A DNA stretch of 44,899 nt from SIG440 sp045532055 (GCA_045532055.1 JAZSFF010000024.1:1-44899), one strand, 5' to 3'; positions 8,035 through 17,078 are shown, counted from the first letter of the stretch. Notes: generated by a model not told the origin, from the letters alone. Translations and numbers: made by a program.

Positions 8035-8526
8035 ATGTCAGCAAAATTAAATCAGACAGCTAAAAAAGAAAAGAAGATGGCAAAGAGAGAAAAAATTGAC
8101 AAAGCAACAAACAAGTTTATGATAAACTTGTCATGGGGCATACTTGTAATTATTCTTATAAGAATTATAGAAAATGGCTTTACCGGCAGTGCGGTTCTTG
8201 TGATGCCCACGGTTATGAAAGTGCTTGCGGTTGTATTTGCTTTGATTGCAACAGGTTTGTTTGTTTGTGGCAAGATGAGTGTTTTGAAAAACAAACAGAG
8301 AGTTTATGATTATGCCATATTCACAGTGGCATTGACTGTGGGAAGTTTGATTATTGGATTTTATTCAAAGATACGTCTCATTGCAGGCGGAATAAGCCCA
8401 CAGCTTCTCAATGTGGACTCCAGATGGTGGTTCTCATGGGGCTTGATTGTCGGAGTGGTTGCATACCTGGTAGTTATGTTCGTATGGACATTTGTAAGAA
8501 TTGCATTGATTGAAAGAAAGAAATAA
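8035..8526 (+). CDS. Small four-helix membrane protein, unknown
   Basis: I do not recognise this gene. The 163-aa product has a lysine-rich N-terminus (about residues 1-30) and four predicted membrane helices at about 34-52, 58-82, 92-112 and 127-155, ending in a basic ERKK tail. This fits an inner-membrane protein with both termini in the cytoplasm. ATG at 8035 has AGAAAGG 12 nt upstream; ATG at 8077 (starting MAKREK) has a poorer site but is a possible alternative. It may be read through from rsmE. A strong terminator follows directly. It converges on ytvI. Confidence 0.7.
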   Translation: MSAKLNQTAKKEKKMAKREKIDKATNKFMINLSWGILVIILIRIIENGFTGSAVLVMPTVMKVLAVVFALIATGLFVCGKMSVLKNKQRVYDYAIFTVALTVGSLIIGFYSKIRLIAGGISPQLLNVDSRWWFSWGLIVGVVAYLVVMFVWTFVRIALIERKK

Positions 8527-8541
8527 AATTATAATAATATG

Positions 8542-8573
8542 AAAGAGGACAGCTTTTAGCTGTCCTCTTTTTC
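8542..8573. terminator. Bidirectional terminator between convergent genes
   Basis: A 13-bp perfect stem, AAAGAGGACAGCT (8542-8554) with AGCTGTCCTCTTT (8558-8570), a 3-nt loop and flanking A and T tracts. It serves the plus-strand membrane gene and the minus-strand ytvI; the last codons and stop of ytvI lie inside the hairpin. Confidence 0.9.
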
Positions 8574-9614
8574 TTTATATGCCACAAAAATATTCACACC
8601 AAGGAGTGTAATTATGGGGGCAAGGATTATACCAGTTAGACCAAAAAACTTAAGACCGATATACACGCTGACAAGGGTTAGAATGGGGTGTATTCCTATC
8701 TGGCGGCTGATTATTTTGGGCTCTGCAAGTTGGCGGAATACGAAAACCAGAGCTTGAATTATCATAAGTGCAGTAAAGGAGTATATATCCCCGTATATAA
8801 GTGAAATAAGAGCCCATGGTACAAGAATTATTGCGGTGCCAAGAATGGGAAGAACGTCAACCAAACCACAGATTATTCCCCACAGCAGAGCGTAGTCCTT
8901 GCCGATAATCCACAGGCAAACGGTGATCAGAAGTGATGTAAGGAGCATGAGGATTAGCTGTGCCTTAATATATGAGGAAAATGCGTGTACAAGGGTGGTT
9001 TTGGCAGAAGCGGCAATGTGAAGAAATTTTTCAGGAAATAGTTCATGAAAAAGATTTATAATAAGCCGATAGTCTTTGGTAAAGAAAAATATGCCAAGGA
9101 GGAACATGGTCAGGAACAAAAGAATGTCAGGAAGAGCCACAAAAAAGCTTTTTGCGGCATCCAACGCCCATGATGCTGCAAGATTTGAGAGATCTGTGGC
9201 ATACTGTCTCAAACTGTCTGCTGAAAAATTCAGGAAACGAGAGAACTCAGGGGGCATGTCAAGGAGTATACCATCAAAATTACGGGTAAATTCCGAAAAA
9301 TGGATGCGGAAAGTGTCGATGGTATCAGGAAGAGCAACGATGAGATTTTTTGCTTGAGAAACAAGTTGAATTATGGCTACAAAAATTGCACCGGACACCA
9401 CAGCGACAATGGCGGTGACCAATAGGGCAGAGCTGATTCCTCGACTGATTTTGGCTTTTCGTTCCAAAAATCTGACCATACTCTGGCAAATTGAGGCAAT
9501 GAAAAATGCTGCGATAAACGGTGCAAAGAGTTTGAGTAAAAAAGGAAACAGGAATAGCACACCTGCCATTCCTGCTGCAATTATAATATATCTTGTAATT
9601 TGTTCCAAATTCAC
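8556..9614 (-). CDS. ytvI: YtvI-type sporulation membrane protein (AI-2E transporter family)
   Basis: A polytopic membrane protein of 352 aa in the AI-2E/PerM family, most like the sporulation protein YtvI. It has about seven or eight membrane helices: a pair near the N-terminus (about 10-45), one at about 62-88, then a soluble middle part (about 95-150), and a C-terminal bundle. The C-terminal signature GIICGLVDVLPILGTAIILVPW is family-typical (quoted in part: GLVDVLPILGT). The GTG at 9614 is chosen because AAAGGAG lies 8 nt upstream; an earlier GTG at 9623 overlaps that site. It lies 41 bp downstream of the phosphoglycerate-mutase-like gene and is probably co-transcribed with it. The substrate is unknown. 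Confidence 0.85.
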   Translation of the reverse strand: MNLEQITRYIIIAAGMAGVLFLFPFLLKLFAPFIAAFFIASICQSMVRFLERKAKISRGISSALLVTAIVAVVSGAIFVAIIQLVSQAKNLIVALPDTIDTFRIHFSEFTRNFDGILLDMPPEFSRFLNFSADSLRQYATDLSNLAASWALDAAKSFFVALPDILLFLTMFLLGIFFFTKDYRLIINLFHELFPEKFLHIAASAKTTLVHAFSSYIKAQLILMLLTSLLITVCLWIIGKDYALLWGIICGLVDVLPILGTAIILVPWALISLIYGDIYSFTALMIIQALVFVFRQLAEPKIISRQIGIHPILTLVSVYIGLKFFGLTGIILAPIITLLGVNIFVAYKEKEDS

Positions 9615-9655
9615 CGCAAACACTCCTTTGCGGCATTGGGTTTGAAAAACAGAAC

Positions 9656-10858
9656 TTATTTTTGCAGAAGACGATCCATAAGGGTATATCCGTGTTCCAC
9701 AACAATGCCTGTTTTGCGTGCTTCTGCTTCGGTGTAGGAAACATCCTTGGCTTGTGCACAGTTGCCGCTTTTGTATATTATATACGGAACAGGGTCGGAA
9801 GTATGCGTTCTGATTGCCAAAGGAGTGGGATGGTCGGGCATGATAAGCATTGCAAAATCCTCGTTGTCTTCCTCAAGAGCTGCGACAATGGGTCCCACGA
9901 CCTTTTCATCAATGAGCTCAATGGATTTCACTTTGTTTTCAATTTCCTGTCGGTGACCTGCCTCGTCTGGTGCCTCCATGTGGATATACAAAAAGTCTGA
10001 ACCACTGCGTAATGCATTGATTGCAGCATCCGCCTTGCCGTCAAAGTTAGTATGCACAGTTCCTGTTGCACCTATAACATCAACATTTTCAAGACCGGCA
10101 CAAATGCCAATGCCTTTTATAAGGTCAACGGCTGAAATAACAGTGCCACGTATCCCAAACTTGTCTTTATATGTATCAAGATTTGGCTTTGTTCCGTTGC
10201 CCCATATCCATATGGAGTTTGCGGGGTTAAGACCGCGGTTTATTCTGTCAAGGTTCACGGGGTGGTTTTTCAGAATCTCGTGACTTTTTTTCATAAGATT
10301 TAAAAGTGTTTCGTCTTTGGGAAGATAGTCCTTTACACATTTGCCGGATATATCATGGGGCGGTGTAAGAGAAAAGTCATTCTCTTTGTTGTGCCATACC
10401 ATGAGATGGCGATAACTGATTCCGCTGAAAAACTCATATTCTTCTGTGCGCAAAGCTTCGTTTACTGCGGCAATAAGCTGGCTTGATTCCTCGGTGGTGA
10501 TTTCGTCTGAACTGTAGTCAACCATAGTTTTATCTTCGTAGTTTTCTTCGCCTGACAAAGTTACTACATTTGTTCTGAAAGTGGTGTCTGTAAGCTCGAG
10601 ATGAACACCCATAGACACTGCCTCAAGGGGCGAACGTCCGGTATAGTATTTCTGGGGGTCATAACCGAAAACCGAAAGGTTTGCCACATCACTTCCGGGA
10701 GGGAGGTTGCCGGGAACTGTTGTAACCATACCTACTTCACCTAAAGATGCCAGACGGTCGATATTGGGTTTATGTGCTGCTTCCAGGGGGGTTTTCCCGC
10801 CAAGAGCATCAACGGGTGTATCTGCAGCACCGTCGCACAAAATAACTATATATTTCAT
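9656..10858 (-). CDS. apgM: 2,3-bisphosphoglycerate-independent phosphoglycerate mutase, archaeal type
   Basis: A 400-aa alkaline-phosphatase-superfamily enzyme of the ApgM type, which interconverts 3- and 2-phosphoglycerate using two metal ions. Landmarks are the N-terminal metal Asp in VILCDGAAD (residues 5-13), the nucleophile region PPGSDVANLSVFGYDP (53-68), HMEAPDEAGH with metal ligands, and MPDHPTP near the C-terminus. Close paralogues of this length in some bacteria act as homoserine kinases, so substrate specificity is not settled from sequence alone. ATG at 10858 has AGAAAGG 11 nt upstream and is preferred over GTG at 10867. A perfect consensus promoter lies upstream, and ytvI follows. 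Confidence 0.85.
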   Translation of the reverse strand: MKYIVILCDGAADTPVDALGGKTPLEAAHKPNIDRLASLGEVGMVTTVPGNLPPGSDVANLSVFGYDPQKYYTGRSPLEAVSMGVHLELTDTTFRTNVVTLSGEENYEDKTMVDYSSDEITTEESSQLIAAVNEALRTEEYEFFSGISYRHLMVWHNKENDFSLTPPHDISGKCVKDYLPKDETLLNLMKKSHEILKNHPVNLDRINRGLNPANSIWIWGNGTKPNLDTYKDKFGIRGTVISAVDLIKGIGICAGLENVDVIGATGTVHTNFDGKADAAINALRSGSDFLYIHMEAPDEAGHRQEIENKVKSIELIDEKVVGPIVAALEEDNEDFAMLIMPDHPTPLAIRTHTSDPVPYIIYKSGNCAQAKDVSYTEAEARKTGIVVEHGYTLMDRLLQK

Positions 10859-10902
10859 ATATGTCACTGCCTTTCTGAAAAAATCATATTGATATAAGAT
10901 TA

Positions 10903-10931
10903 ATTATATATTTTAGAAAAAAGTTTGTCAA
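10903..10931 (-). promoter_or_regulatory. Perfect consensus sigma-A promoter for apgM-ytvI
   Basis: Read on the minus strand: TTGACA (10931-10926), exactly 17 nt, then TATAAT (10908-10903). Both boxes match the consensus fully. It lies about 45 bp before the apgM start. Confidence 0.85.
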
Positions 10932-10963
10932 GACGGACAAGGACAAACCGGTATATAAATTTT

Positions 10964-11425
10964 TCATAAGCCTTGATTTGTCAGAACATCAGTCAAGGCG
11001 GTGCAGCCCTTAACAACATCTTCGTATGTTGCGTCAAAGTTCCCTGTGTACCATGGGTCGGCTATATCCCGGTCTTCGCCGGCAAATTCCAGAAGCTTTG
11101 AAACTTTGTTTTCTGGGTCACCATCTGTTATGCGAAGAATGTTGCGGATGTTTGCCGAATCCATACCTATTATGTAGTCATATTTGCTGTAATCTGATTT
11201 TTCCATATGAACCGCCGTTTTGCCCGAAGTTGAAATTCCCACTTCTGCAAGCTTTGTGCGGGTTCCGCGATGAACACCGCTGCCGATTTCATCAAAACTG
11301 GTGGCTGCGGAGGCGACATAAAAATTGTCTGAGAAACCTTTTTTCTCAAGCATATCTTTTAGAACGAATTCTGCCATCGGGGAACGGCAAATATTGCCAT
11401 GACATACAAATAAAACTTTTTTCAT
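10964..11425 (-). CDS. Low-molecular-weight protein-tyrosine phosphatase
   Basis: A 153-aa cytosolic phosphatase of the LMW-PTP family. The phosphate loop VCHGNICRSPMAEF (7-20) holds the CX5R catalytic motif, and the general-acid loop DPWYTG is present near residues 121-126. The length is normal. The ATG at 11425 lies only 3 bp after the stop of the AraC regulator gene, so the two are co-transcribed and probably translationally coupled. LMW-PTPs act on phosphotyrosine and in some bacteria on phosphoarginine; the substrate here is unknown. Confidence 0.93.
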   Translation of the reverse strand: MKKVLFVCHGNICRSPMAEFVLKDMLEKKGFSDNFYVASAATSFDEIGSGVHRGTRTKLAEVGISTSGKTAVHMEKSDYSKYDYIIGMDSANIRNILRITDGDPENKVSKLLEFAGEDRDIADPWYTGNFDATYEDVVKGCTALTDVLTNQGL

Positions 11426-11428
11426 GAT

Positions 11429-12307
11429 TTAAGACCTCGCTTTTTTTGAATTGGAACATGTGGATTTTCTGTATTTTAAAGGCGTGGAACCATATGCTTT
11501 CTTGAATTGGCTGTAGAAATAGCTTTCTGACGGGAAGTTTATGTATTCCACAATATCGGATATGGACATATCACTTCCGGACAGCAATTTGCAGGCGGCA
11601 CGGAGTCGCATTTTTATCACCAGCTCTGACAGGGTGGCATTGTAGTATTTCCGGATGATACGGGATGTTTGTTTTGTGCTTAGTCCCAAGATATCGGCTA
11701 CTGATTGGAGGGTTATGTCCTTTTTAAAGTCGCTTACGGCAGCATCTATTTTTATTAGATAGCTGTCATTGACAGTTTGGGTTTTAGGGATTTGTGACGT
11801 TGTGTTGATGTTGTAAATGTTGTAAAAAATCAATTTAAGCACAGAGATTGCCGATTCGTCTGCCAATGCGTCCTGAGAGTAAATCAGCTTGGAAAAATCT
11901 TTAATATAAAAAGTCAACGACTGGTTGATTGCTCCGCAAAACGGTTTGTCTGTTGAAAAGGAACGACATATAAAGTCTGAAAAATCGTTGTGTGCATTTC
12001 CGTGCTGTTGGAATGAGAATAATATACGGTAATCGTCATATCTGACAGAATAGTGGTTTAAAAGTGGAGGGATGCAGACAAAACAGTTTTTATACTCGGT
12101 GGCTCCGTCCTCGGTAAAAATCGTCAAAGGCTCGTCTCCTACAAAAAAAAGTTCGTGGAGTGCATGGTTGTGCAGAGTCTCAAAGGCGGGCGATTCATTG
12201 GAATTTTTGTTGGAAGTCAACCTTGAATATGAATCGTCTATTGTTACTGTCAGGTTCAGATTTGAAAGCTTGAATTTATACATTTTTGATAATTCAGGTA
12301 AAGCCAT
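11429..12307 (-). CDS. AraC family transcriptional regulator
   Basis: A 292-aa regulator. The C-terminal 100 residues carry the double helix-turn-helix of the AraC/XylS family: DITLQSVADILGLSTKQTSRIIRKYY is the first HTH (quoted in part: SVADILGLSTKQ) and SISDIVEYINFPSESYFYSQFKKAYGSTPLKYR the second (quoted in part: SESYFYSQFKKAYG). The N-terminal 150 residues look like a cupin sensor with an HNHALHELFFVG metal-binding-type stretch. ATG at 12307 has AAGGAGAG 8 nt upstream and is preferred over the earlier ATG at 12334. It is divergent from the DapA/NanA-family gene, whose expression it probably controls, and co-transcribed with the tyrosine phosphatase. Confidence 0.88.
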   Translation of the reverse strand: MALPELSKMYKFKLSNLNLTVTIDDSYSRLTSNKNSNESPAFETLHNHALHELFFVGDEPLTIFTEDGATEYKNCFVCIPPLLNHYSVRYDDYRILFSFQQHGNAHNDFSDFICRSFSTDKPFCGAINQSLTFYIKDFSKLIYSQDALADESAISVLKLIFYNIYNINTTSQIPKTQTVNDSYLIKIDAAVSDFKKDITLQSVADILGLSTKQTSRIIRKYYNATLSELVIKMRLRAACKLLSGSDMSISDIVEYINFPSESYFYSQFKKAYGSTPLKYRKSTCSNSKKARS

Positions 12308-12338
12308 GCAACAACTCTCCTTTTGTAACATCAATATA

Positions 12339-12367
12339 AATATATCATGGTTCTATAAAAAATGCAA
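12339..12367 (-). promoter_or_regulatory. Promoter for the AraC-phosphatase pair
   Basis: Read on the minus strand: TTGCAT (12367-12362), 17 nt, then TATATT (12344-12339) with an extended -10 TGA in front. It lies about 30 bp upstream of the regulator's start, in the 190-bp divergent region. Confidence 0.5.
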
Positions 12368-12418
12368 GAAAAACTGCAAAATAAGGACATTTAAAATAAA
12401 AGTTGTTCTGTATAAATA

Positions 12419-12447
12419 TTGAATTGCAGAGGGTTTTGGAATAAAAT
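12419..12447 (+). promoter_or_regulatory. Promoter for the DapA/NanA-family gene
   Basis: TTGAAT (12419-12424), 17 nt, then TAAAAT (12442-12447), about 50 bp upstream of the start. A small hairpin, CCGC GAAT GCGG (about 12470-12481), lies between promoter and ribosome binding site. Confidence 0.5.
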
Positions 12448-12498
12448 CAAGTGGTGGATAAATATTATACCGCGAATGCGGTGGATTGGAGAGTTATT

Positions 12499-13377
12499 AT
12501 GAAACTGGCAAACGGATTTTATACTGCATTAGGAACACCGCTTGATGAAAATGGAAATGTTGTTGAGGAGTCGTTGAGGGAGCACATCAGACAGCAGATT
12601 GCTGCAAACGCATCAGGACTTCTGCTTATGGGAAGCATGGGTATCGAGGCATATATAAAAAATTCAGCATATGCAGATATTGTACGCATAGCTGCAGATG
12701 AAGTAGATGGCAAACTGCCCCTTTTTGTAGGTGTTATGGACAATTCCATTGTAAAGGTTATGGAAAAAATTGATATGATAGGCGATGCCAAGATTGACGG
12801 CGTTGTTTTGACAACACCATATTATGCATTTGTAAATGCCGATGAGATGGTGAACTGGTTTACAACTATTGCGGACAAGTCTCCGTATCCACTTTATCTT
12901 TATGATTTAGCGGTTATTACCAAAAGCAAGATTACACTTGGTGTTGTTGACAGAATCATAAATCATAAGAATATCAAAGGTATCAAGACTGCTGACTGGG
13001 AGATGATTCAGGCAATAGAAAGAAAGTATCCTGATGCAGATTTTGAATGTCTGTACAGTGGCCTGGATTCATTTGATTATGCAAACATGATGGGAATTAA
13101 GAAAAATCTTGATGGTATGTTTGCATGCACACCAAACAACGGCAAGGCAATGTTTGAATGTCTTGCAAAGGACGATTTCAAGGGTGCTCGCAAACACCTT
13201 GACAACATTCTTCTCATGCGTGATACAATGATTGCACATGGACTTATGGCAAGCTTTACATACAGCATGAATTTGCTGGGCTGCGGTGGCAATTTCCATC
13301 AGGATTATTGTTTGCCAATTACTGATGAGGCAAAGAAAATCATGGAAGAAACCTTGAAGAAAATCGGTGAATTATAA
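12499..13377 (+). CDS. Dihydrodipicolinate synthase / N-acetylneuraminate lyase family aldolase
   Basis: A 292-aa TIM-barrel aldolase of the DapA/NanA class I family, acting through a Schiff base with pyruvate or a 2-keto acid. The start MKLANGFYTALGTPLDENG matches family N-termini. LMGSMGIEAY replaces the usual GSTGE-type loop, TTPYYAFVNADEM holds the conserved tyrosine, and IKGIKTADW holds the Schiff-base lysine, Lys163. The altered substrate loop argues against true DapA and for a catabolic 2-keto-acid aldolase; the substrate cannot be named. ATG at 12499 has GGAGAG 5-6 nt upstream; an in-frame GTG at 12451 is rejected. The divergent AraC regulator is the likely controller. A strong terminator follows. 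Confidence 0.85.
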   Translation: MKLANGFYTALGTPLDENGNVVEESLREHIRQQIAANASGLLLMGSMGIEAYIKNSAYADIVRIAADEVDGKLPLFVGVMDNSIVKVMEKIDMIGDAKIDGVVLTTPYYAFVNADEMVNWFTTIADKSPYPLYLYDLAVITKSKITLGVVDRIINHKNIKGIKTADWEMIQAIERKYPDADFECLYSGLDSFDYANMMGIKKNLDGMFACTPNNGKAMFECLAKDDFKGARKHLDNILLMRDTMIAHGLMASFTYSMNLLGCGGNFHQDYCLPITDEAKKIMEETLKKIGEL

Positions 13378-13395
13378 AAAGAACAGAAGTTAAAG

Positions 13396-13430
13396 AAAAA
13401 GGACGATGTAATTTACATCGTCCTTTTTTT
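13396..13430. terminator. Bidirectional terminator
   Basis: Perfect stem GGACGATGTA (13401-13410) with TACATCGTCC (13414-13423), a 3-nt loop, and a 5-nt A tract and 7-nt T tract on the flanks. It sits between the convergent aldolase and ABC exporter genes and can serve both. Confidence 0.9.
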
Positions 13431-13438
13431 GTTGTTTA

Positions 13439-15352
13439 TTATTCAAGCTCAAAGGCACCGGTATAAAGCTGGTAATACTTGCCTTTTTCTGCAATAAGCT
13501 TTTCGTGGTTGCCACGCTCAATTATTCTGCCTTTTTCAAGAACCATAATTACGTCAGAGTTCTGAATTGTGGAAAGACGGTGAGCAATTACAAACACGGT
13601 TCTGCCCTTCATCAGTGAGTCCATACCCCTTTGGACAATTTGCTCCGTACGGGTATCAATGCTGGAGGTTGCCTCGTCAAGAATCATAACGGGTGGGTCT
13701 GCAACTGCGGCTCTGGCAATGGCAAGAAGTTGGCGCTGACCCTGTGACAGACCCTCACCACTGTGGTGAAGAACTGTGTCATAACCATCGGGCAGCATTT
13801 GTATAAAACCGTGGGCATTTGCCAGTTTTGCTGCGGCATAAACTTCTTCGTCTGTGGCATCGAGTCGTCCGTAACGGATATTCTCCATTACGGTTCCTGT
13901 AAAGAGATGAGTATCCTGCAAAACCATACCTAAAGAACGCCTAAGGTCGTTTTTCCTGATTTTGTTGATATTGATGCCATCGTAACGCACCTTGCCGTCT
14001 GAAATATCATAGAAACGATTTATCAGGTTGGTTATGGTGGTTTTGCCTGCACCAGTTGCACCTACAAAGGCAATTTTCTGACCTGGTTCTGCATAGATTG
14101 ATACATCGTGGAGGACTGTTTTCTCCGGAACATAACCAAAGTCTACTTCGGTGAGACGCACATCACCTGCAAGGGGTGTGTAGGTGGTTGTGCCGTCGGA
14201 GTGGGGGTGTTTCCATGCCCACATATTTGTGCGCTCTGCGGTTTCGCAAAGAATACCGTTTTCAATACGAGCATTTACCAAGGTTACATAACCATTGTCA
14301 GTTTCCGGAGTTTCGTCTATGAGCTCAAATATTCTTTCTGCTCCTGCAAGAGCCATAATAATTGAATTTATCTGCTGTGACATATTGTTGATTGGCATGG
14401 TAAAGCTTTTGCTGAGTTGCAGAAAGGCTGCTATTGCACCAACAGTAACACCTGTGGTTCCGGTTATGGCAAGGGCTCCTCCTATTATTGCAAGGATTAC
14501 ATATTGCATGTGACCCATATTGCCCATTATGGGCATCAGCACATTGGCAAAGGTGTTGGCAGATGTTGCATTGTTGCAAAGTTCTTCATTGATTTTGTCA
14601 AAGTCTGACTTGGTTTTGTCCTCATGGCAAAATACTTTCACTACTTTTTGACCATGAATCATTTCTTCGATGTAGCCATTTACCTGACCCAGTGACTTCT
14701 GCTGTGCTATGAAAAACTTTGAGCTTTTGCCGGTTATCTTGCGGCTTATGGTCAGCATTATGAAAACGACAATCAACACAACTATGGTAAGCACCCAGCT
14801 TGTTGCCACCATTGCAGAAAAGACAGCAACAATGGTGATGATTGACGAAAAAGCCTGAGGGATGCTCTGGGCAATCATTTGCCTCAGGGTGTCGGTGTCG
14901 TTGGTGTAACGGCTCATTACATCACCATGTGAGTGCGAGTCAAAGTAATGTAGAGGCAGTTTTTGCATTTTGGTAAACATATCATCACGGATTTCCTTGA
15001 GGATTCCCTGAGCGATTATCACCATAATCCGATTATACAAAAAGATTGATATTACACCTGAGGCATATATAAGTGCCATACAGCCGATTGCCCGCAAAAG
15101 AGGAGTGAAGTCCCTTGATGAATTTTTGATCATTGGTGCAATATAATCATCAATAAGTGTTTCGATAAACATGGAGCCTGCTACTCCTGCAAGTGAGCTG
15201 ATTATAATGAATATCAAAACTACAAAAAAGTGGAGATTATAATCCTTAAAAATGGTAGACAGCAGACGCTTGAGGGTTTTTTTGCCGTCTTTGGCTTTTC
15301 TGCCGTTGCCCATTATACGACCTTTTGGGCCGGGAGGTAGTGGCCTACTCAT
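13439..15352 (-). CDS. ABC exporter half, catalytically competent subunit
   Basis: A 637-aa fused membrane-ATPase half transporter (type IV exporter fold), partner of the gene upstream. The N-terminal 30 residues are Pro/Gly/Lys-rich; six membrane helices span about 38-330. The nucleotide-binding domain has Walker A GATGAGKTT (431-439), signature LSQGQ (535-539, non-canonical), Walker B VMILDE with catalytic Glu560, and the switch His591. An extra segment of about 45 residues (353-397) lies between membrane domain and ATPase. ATG at 15352 overlaps the upstream gene by 8 bp, with AAAGGAG 9 nt before it; an upstream in-frame start at 15448 is not needed. The substrate is unknown; such pairs often export drugs, lipids or peptides. 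Confidence 0.93.
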   Translation of the reverse strand: MSRPLPPGPKGRIMGNGRKAKDGKKTLKRLLSTIFKDYNLHFFVVLIFIIISSLAGVAGSMFIETLIDDYIAPMIKNSSRDFTPLLRAIGCMALIYASGVISIFLYNRIMVIIAQGILKEIRDDMFTKMQKLPLHYFDSHSHGDVMSRYTNDTDTLRQMIAQSIPQAFSSIITIVAVFSAMVATSWVLTIVVLIVVFIMLTISRKITGKSSKFFIAQQKSLGQVNGYIEEMIHGQKVVKVFCHEDKTKSDFDKINEELCNNATSANTFANVLMPIMGNMGHMQYVILAIIGGALAITGTTGVTVGAIAAFLQLSKSFTMPINNMSQQINSIIMALAGAERIFELIDETPETDNGYVTLVNARIENGILCETAERTNMWAWKHPHSDGTTTYTPLAGDVRLTEVDFGYVPEKTVLHDVSIYAEPGQKIAFVGATGAGKTTITNLINRFYDISDGKVRYDGININKIRKNDLRRSLGMVLQDTHLFTGTVMENIRYGRLDATDEEVYAAAKLANAHGFIQMLPDGYDTVLHHSGEGLSQGQRQLLAIARAAVADPPVMILDEATSSIDTRTEQIVQRGMDSLMKGRTVFVIAHRLSTIQNSDVIMVLEKGRIIERGNHEKLIAEKGKYYQLYTGAFELE

Positions 15353-17078
15353 TGTCCATGGCTCCTTTCTGCTGAGATTCATAAATTTCACGATAGATGC
15401 TGTTGTTTGCAAGGAGGTTTGCCAGCGTATCAAAGGCGTTGACTTCACCGTTTTCCATAACTATTACTTTGTCAGCGTGTTCCACTGACGAGAGACGCTG
15501 AGCGATTATTATCTGGGTTGTGTCCGGGATTTTCTCAGCAAAAGCCTTGCGGATAAGTTTGTCTGTTTGTGTGTCCACTGCACTGGTGGAATCATCCAGA
15601 ATAAGAATTTTGGGCTTTTTGAGAAGTGCTCTTGCAATACACAAACGCTGTTTCTGACCGCCGGAGACGTTTTTGCCCCCTTGTTCGATAAACGTGTCAT
15701 ACCTGTCAGGGAAGGCTTTGATAAACTCATCTGCCTGGGCAAGTTTACACGCTCTCTCTATATCCTCATCCGTAGCCAAAGGGTCACCCCAACGAAGATT
15801 TTCTTTGATTGTGCCGGAGAAAAGCTCGTTTTTCTGAAGAACCACTGCAACGCTGTTTCTCAGGGCTTCAATGTTATAGTCGCGAACATCCTCACCACCA
15901 ACGGATACTTTGCCTTCCAAAACATCATAAAGACGGGGGATAAGCTGTACCAATGAGCTTTTGGCACTGCCTGTACCGCCTATGATCCCGATTGTTTCAC
16001 CTGATTTTATGTCAAGATTGATGTTTTTGAGACATAGGGCAGAGGATTTGCCTGAGTAACTGAACGACACATTGTCAAAGCGTATAGAACCGTTTTTTAC
16101 CTGCATAATATTGGGTTTGCCATCCTGAATGTCTGAAGTCTCGGAAAGGACCTCGGCAATTCTCTGAGCAGAAGCCTTTGAAATGGTTATCATAACAAAA
16201 ATCATTGACAGATTCATGAGGCTCATGAGAATTTGCATGGTGTATGTTATCATACTGACAAGCTCGCCCTGAGTCATGGAGTCTGAAAGAATAAGCTTGG
16301 CACCAAACCATGAGATAAGCAACATGCATACATACATGGAAGTTTGCATTATTGGTGCGTTGAATGCCAAAAGCTTTTCTGCTTTGGTGAAATTGTCATA
16401 GATGTCTTTGGACACGGATTTGAACTTTTGTTCCTCATAATCTTCGCGGACAAAGGCTTTCACAACCCTGATACCGCGGAGGTTTTCCTGAACCACGTTG
16501 TTAAGATTATCGTAAATTTTGAATACTTTTTCAAATATAGGGTGTGCTTTTGTCATTATGGTGAATAATCCCAGTGCAAGAAAGGGGATTACAGCAAGAA
16601 AGACAAGAGAAATCTGTTTGTTCACAAAGAACGCCATTAATAACGAAAATATAAGCATAGCAGGACTTCTTACTGCGATGCGAATTATCATCTGGTAGGC
16701 ATTCTGGAGGTTGGAAACATCTGTTGTCAGGCGTGTAACCAAACCCGATGTTGAGAAACGGTCAATATTGGTAAAGGAAAAGTCCTGTACACGATAAAAC
16801 ATTTTTCGTCTCAGGTTTTTGGCAAAGCCAGCGGAGGCGCTTGCGGCATATTTTCCGGACAAGGAACCGCAAGCCATGGAACAGAGAACCAAAACCACCA
16901 GAATAATACCTGTACGGACAATTACAGACATATTACTTTTTTCGATTCCGTGGTCGATTATGTATGCCATGAGCAGAGGAATTATAACCTCAAGAATTAC
17001 TTCACAGGTTACAAAAAGGGGGGCAAAGATAGAGTCTCTTTTATATTCACCGATGCATGATGCCAGTTTTTTGAGCAT
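15345..17078 (-). CDS. ABC exporter half, degenerate ATP-site subunit
   Basis: A 577-aa half transporter, first gene of the exporter operon. Membrane helices span about 20-300. The ATPase domain has Walker A GGTGSAKSS (367-375), signature VSGGQ (471-475), Walker B ILILDD with Asp496 where the catalytic Glu should be, and Gln527 where the switch His should be. With the partner's LSQGQ signature this makes one composite site degenerate and the other intact, the known pattern of heterodimeric exporters such as BmrCD or TM287/288. The start ATG at 17078 has AAAGGAC upstream. A TTGACA promoter and a leader hairpin precede it. Confidence 0.93.
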   Translation of the reverse strand: MLKKLASCIGEYKRDSIFAPLFVTCEVILEVIIPLLMAYIIDHGIEKSNMSVIVRTGIILVVLVLCSMACGSLSGKYAASASAGFAKNLRRKMFYRVQDFSFTNIDRFSTSGLVTRLTTDVSNLQNAYQMIIRIAVRSPAMLIFSLLMAFFVNKQISLVFLAVIPFLALGLFTIMTKAHPIFEKVFKIYDNLNNVVQENLRGIRVVKAFVREDYEEQKFKSVSKDIYDNFTKAEKLLAFNAPIMQTSMYVCMLLISWFGAKLILSDSMTQGELVSMITYTMQILMSLMNLSMIFVMITISKASAQRIAEVLSETSDIQDGKPNIMQVKNGSIRFDNVSFSYSGKSSALCLKNINLDIKSGETIGIIGGTGSAKSSLVQLIPRLYDVLEGKVSVGGEDVRDYNIEALRNSVAVVLQKNELFSGTIKENLRWGDPLATDEDIERACKLAQADEFIKAFPDRYDTFIEQGGKNVSGGQKQRLCIARALLKKPKILILDDSTSAVDTQTDKLIRKAFAEKIPDTTQIIIAQRLSSVEHADKVIVMENGEVNAFDTLANLLANNSIYREIYESQQKGAMDNE

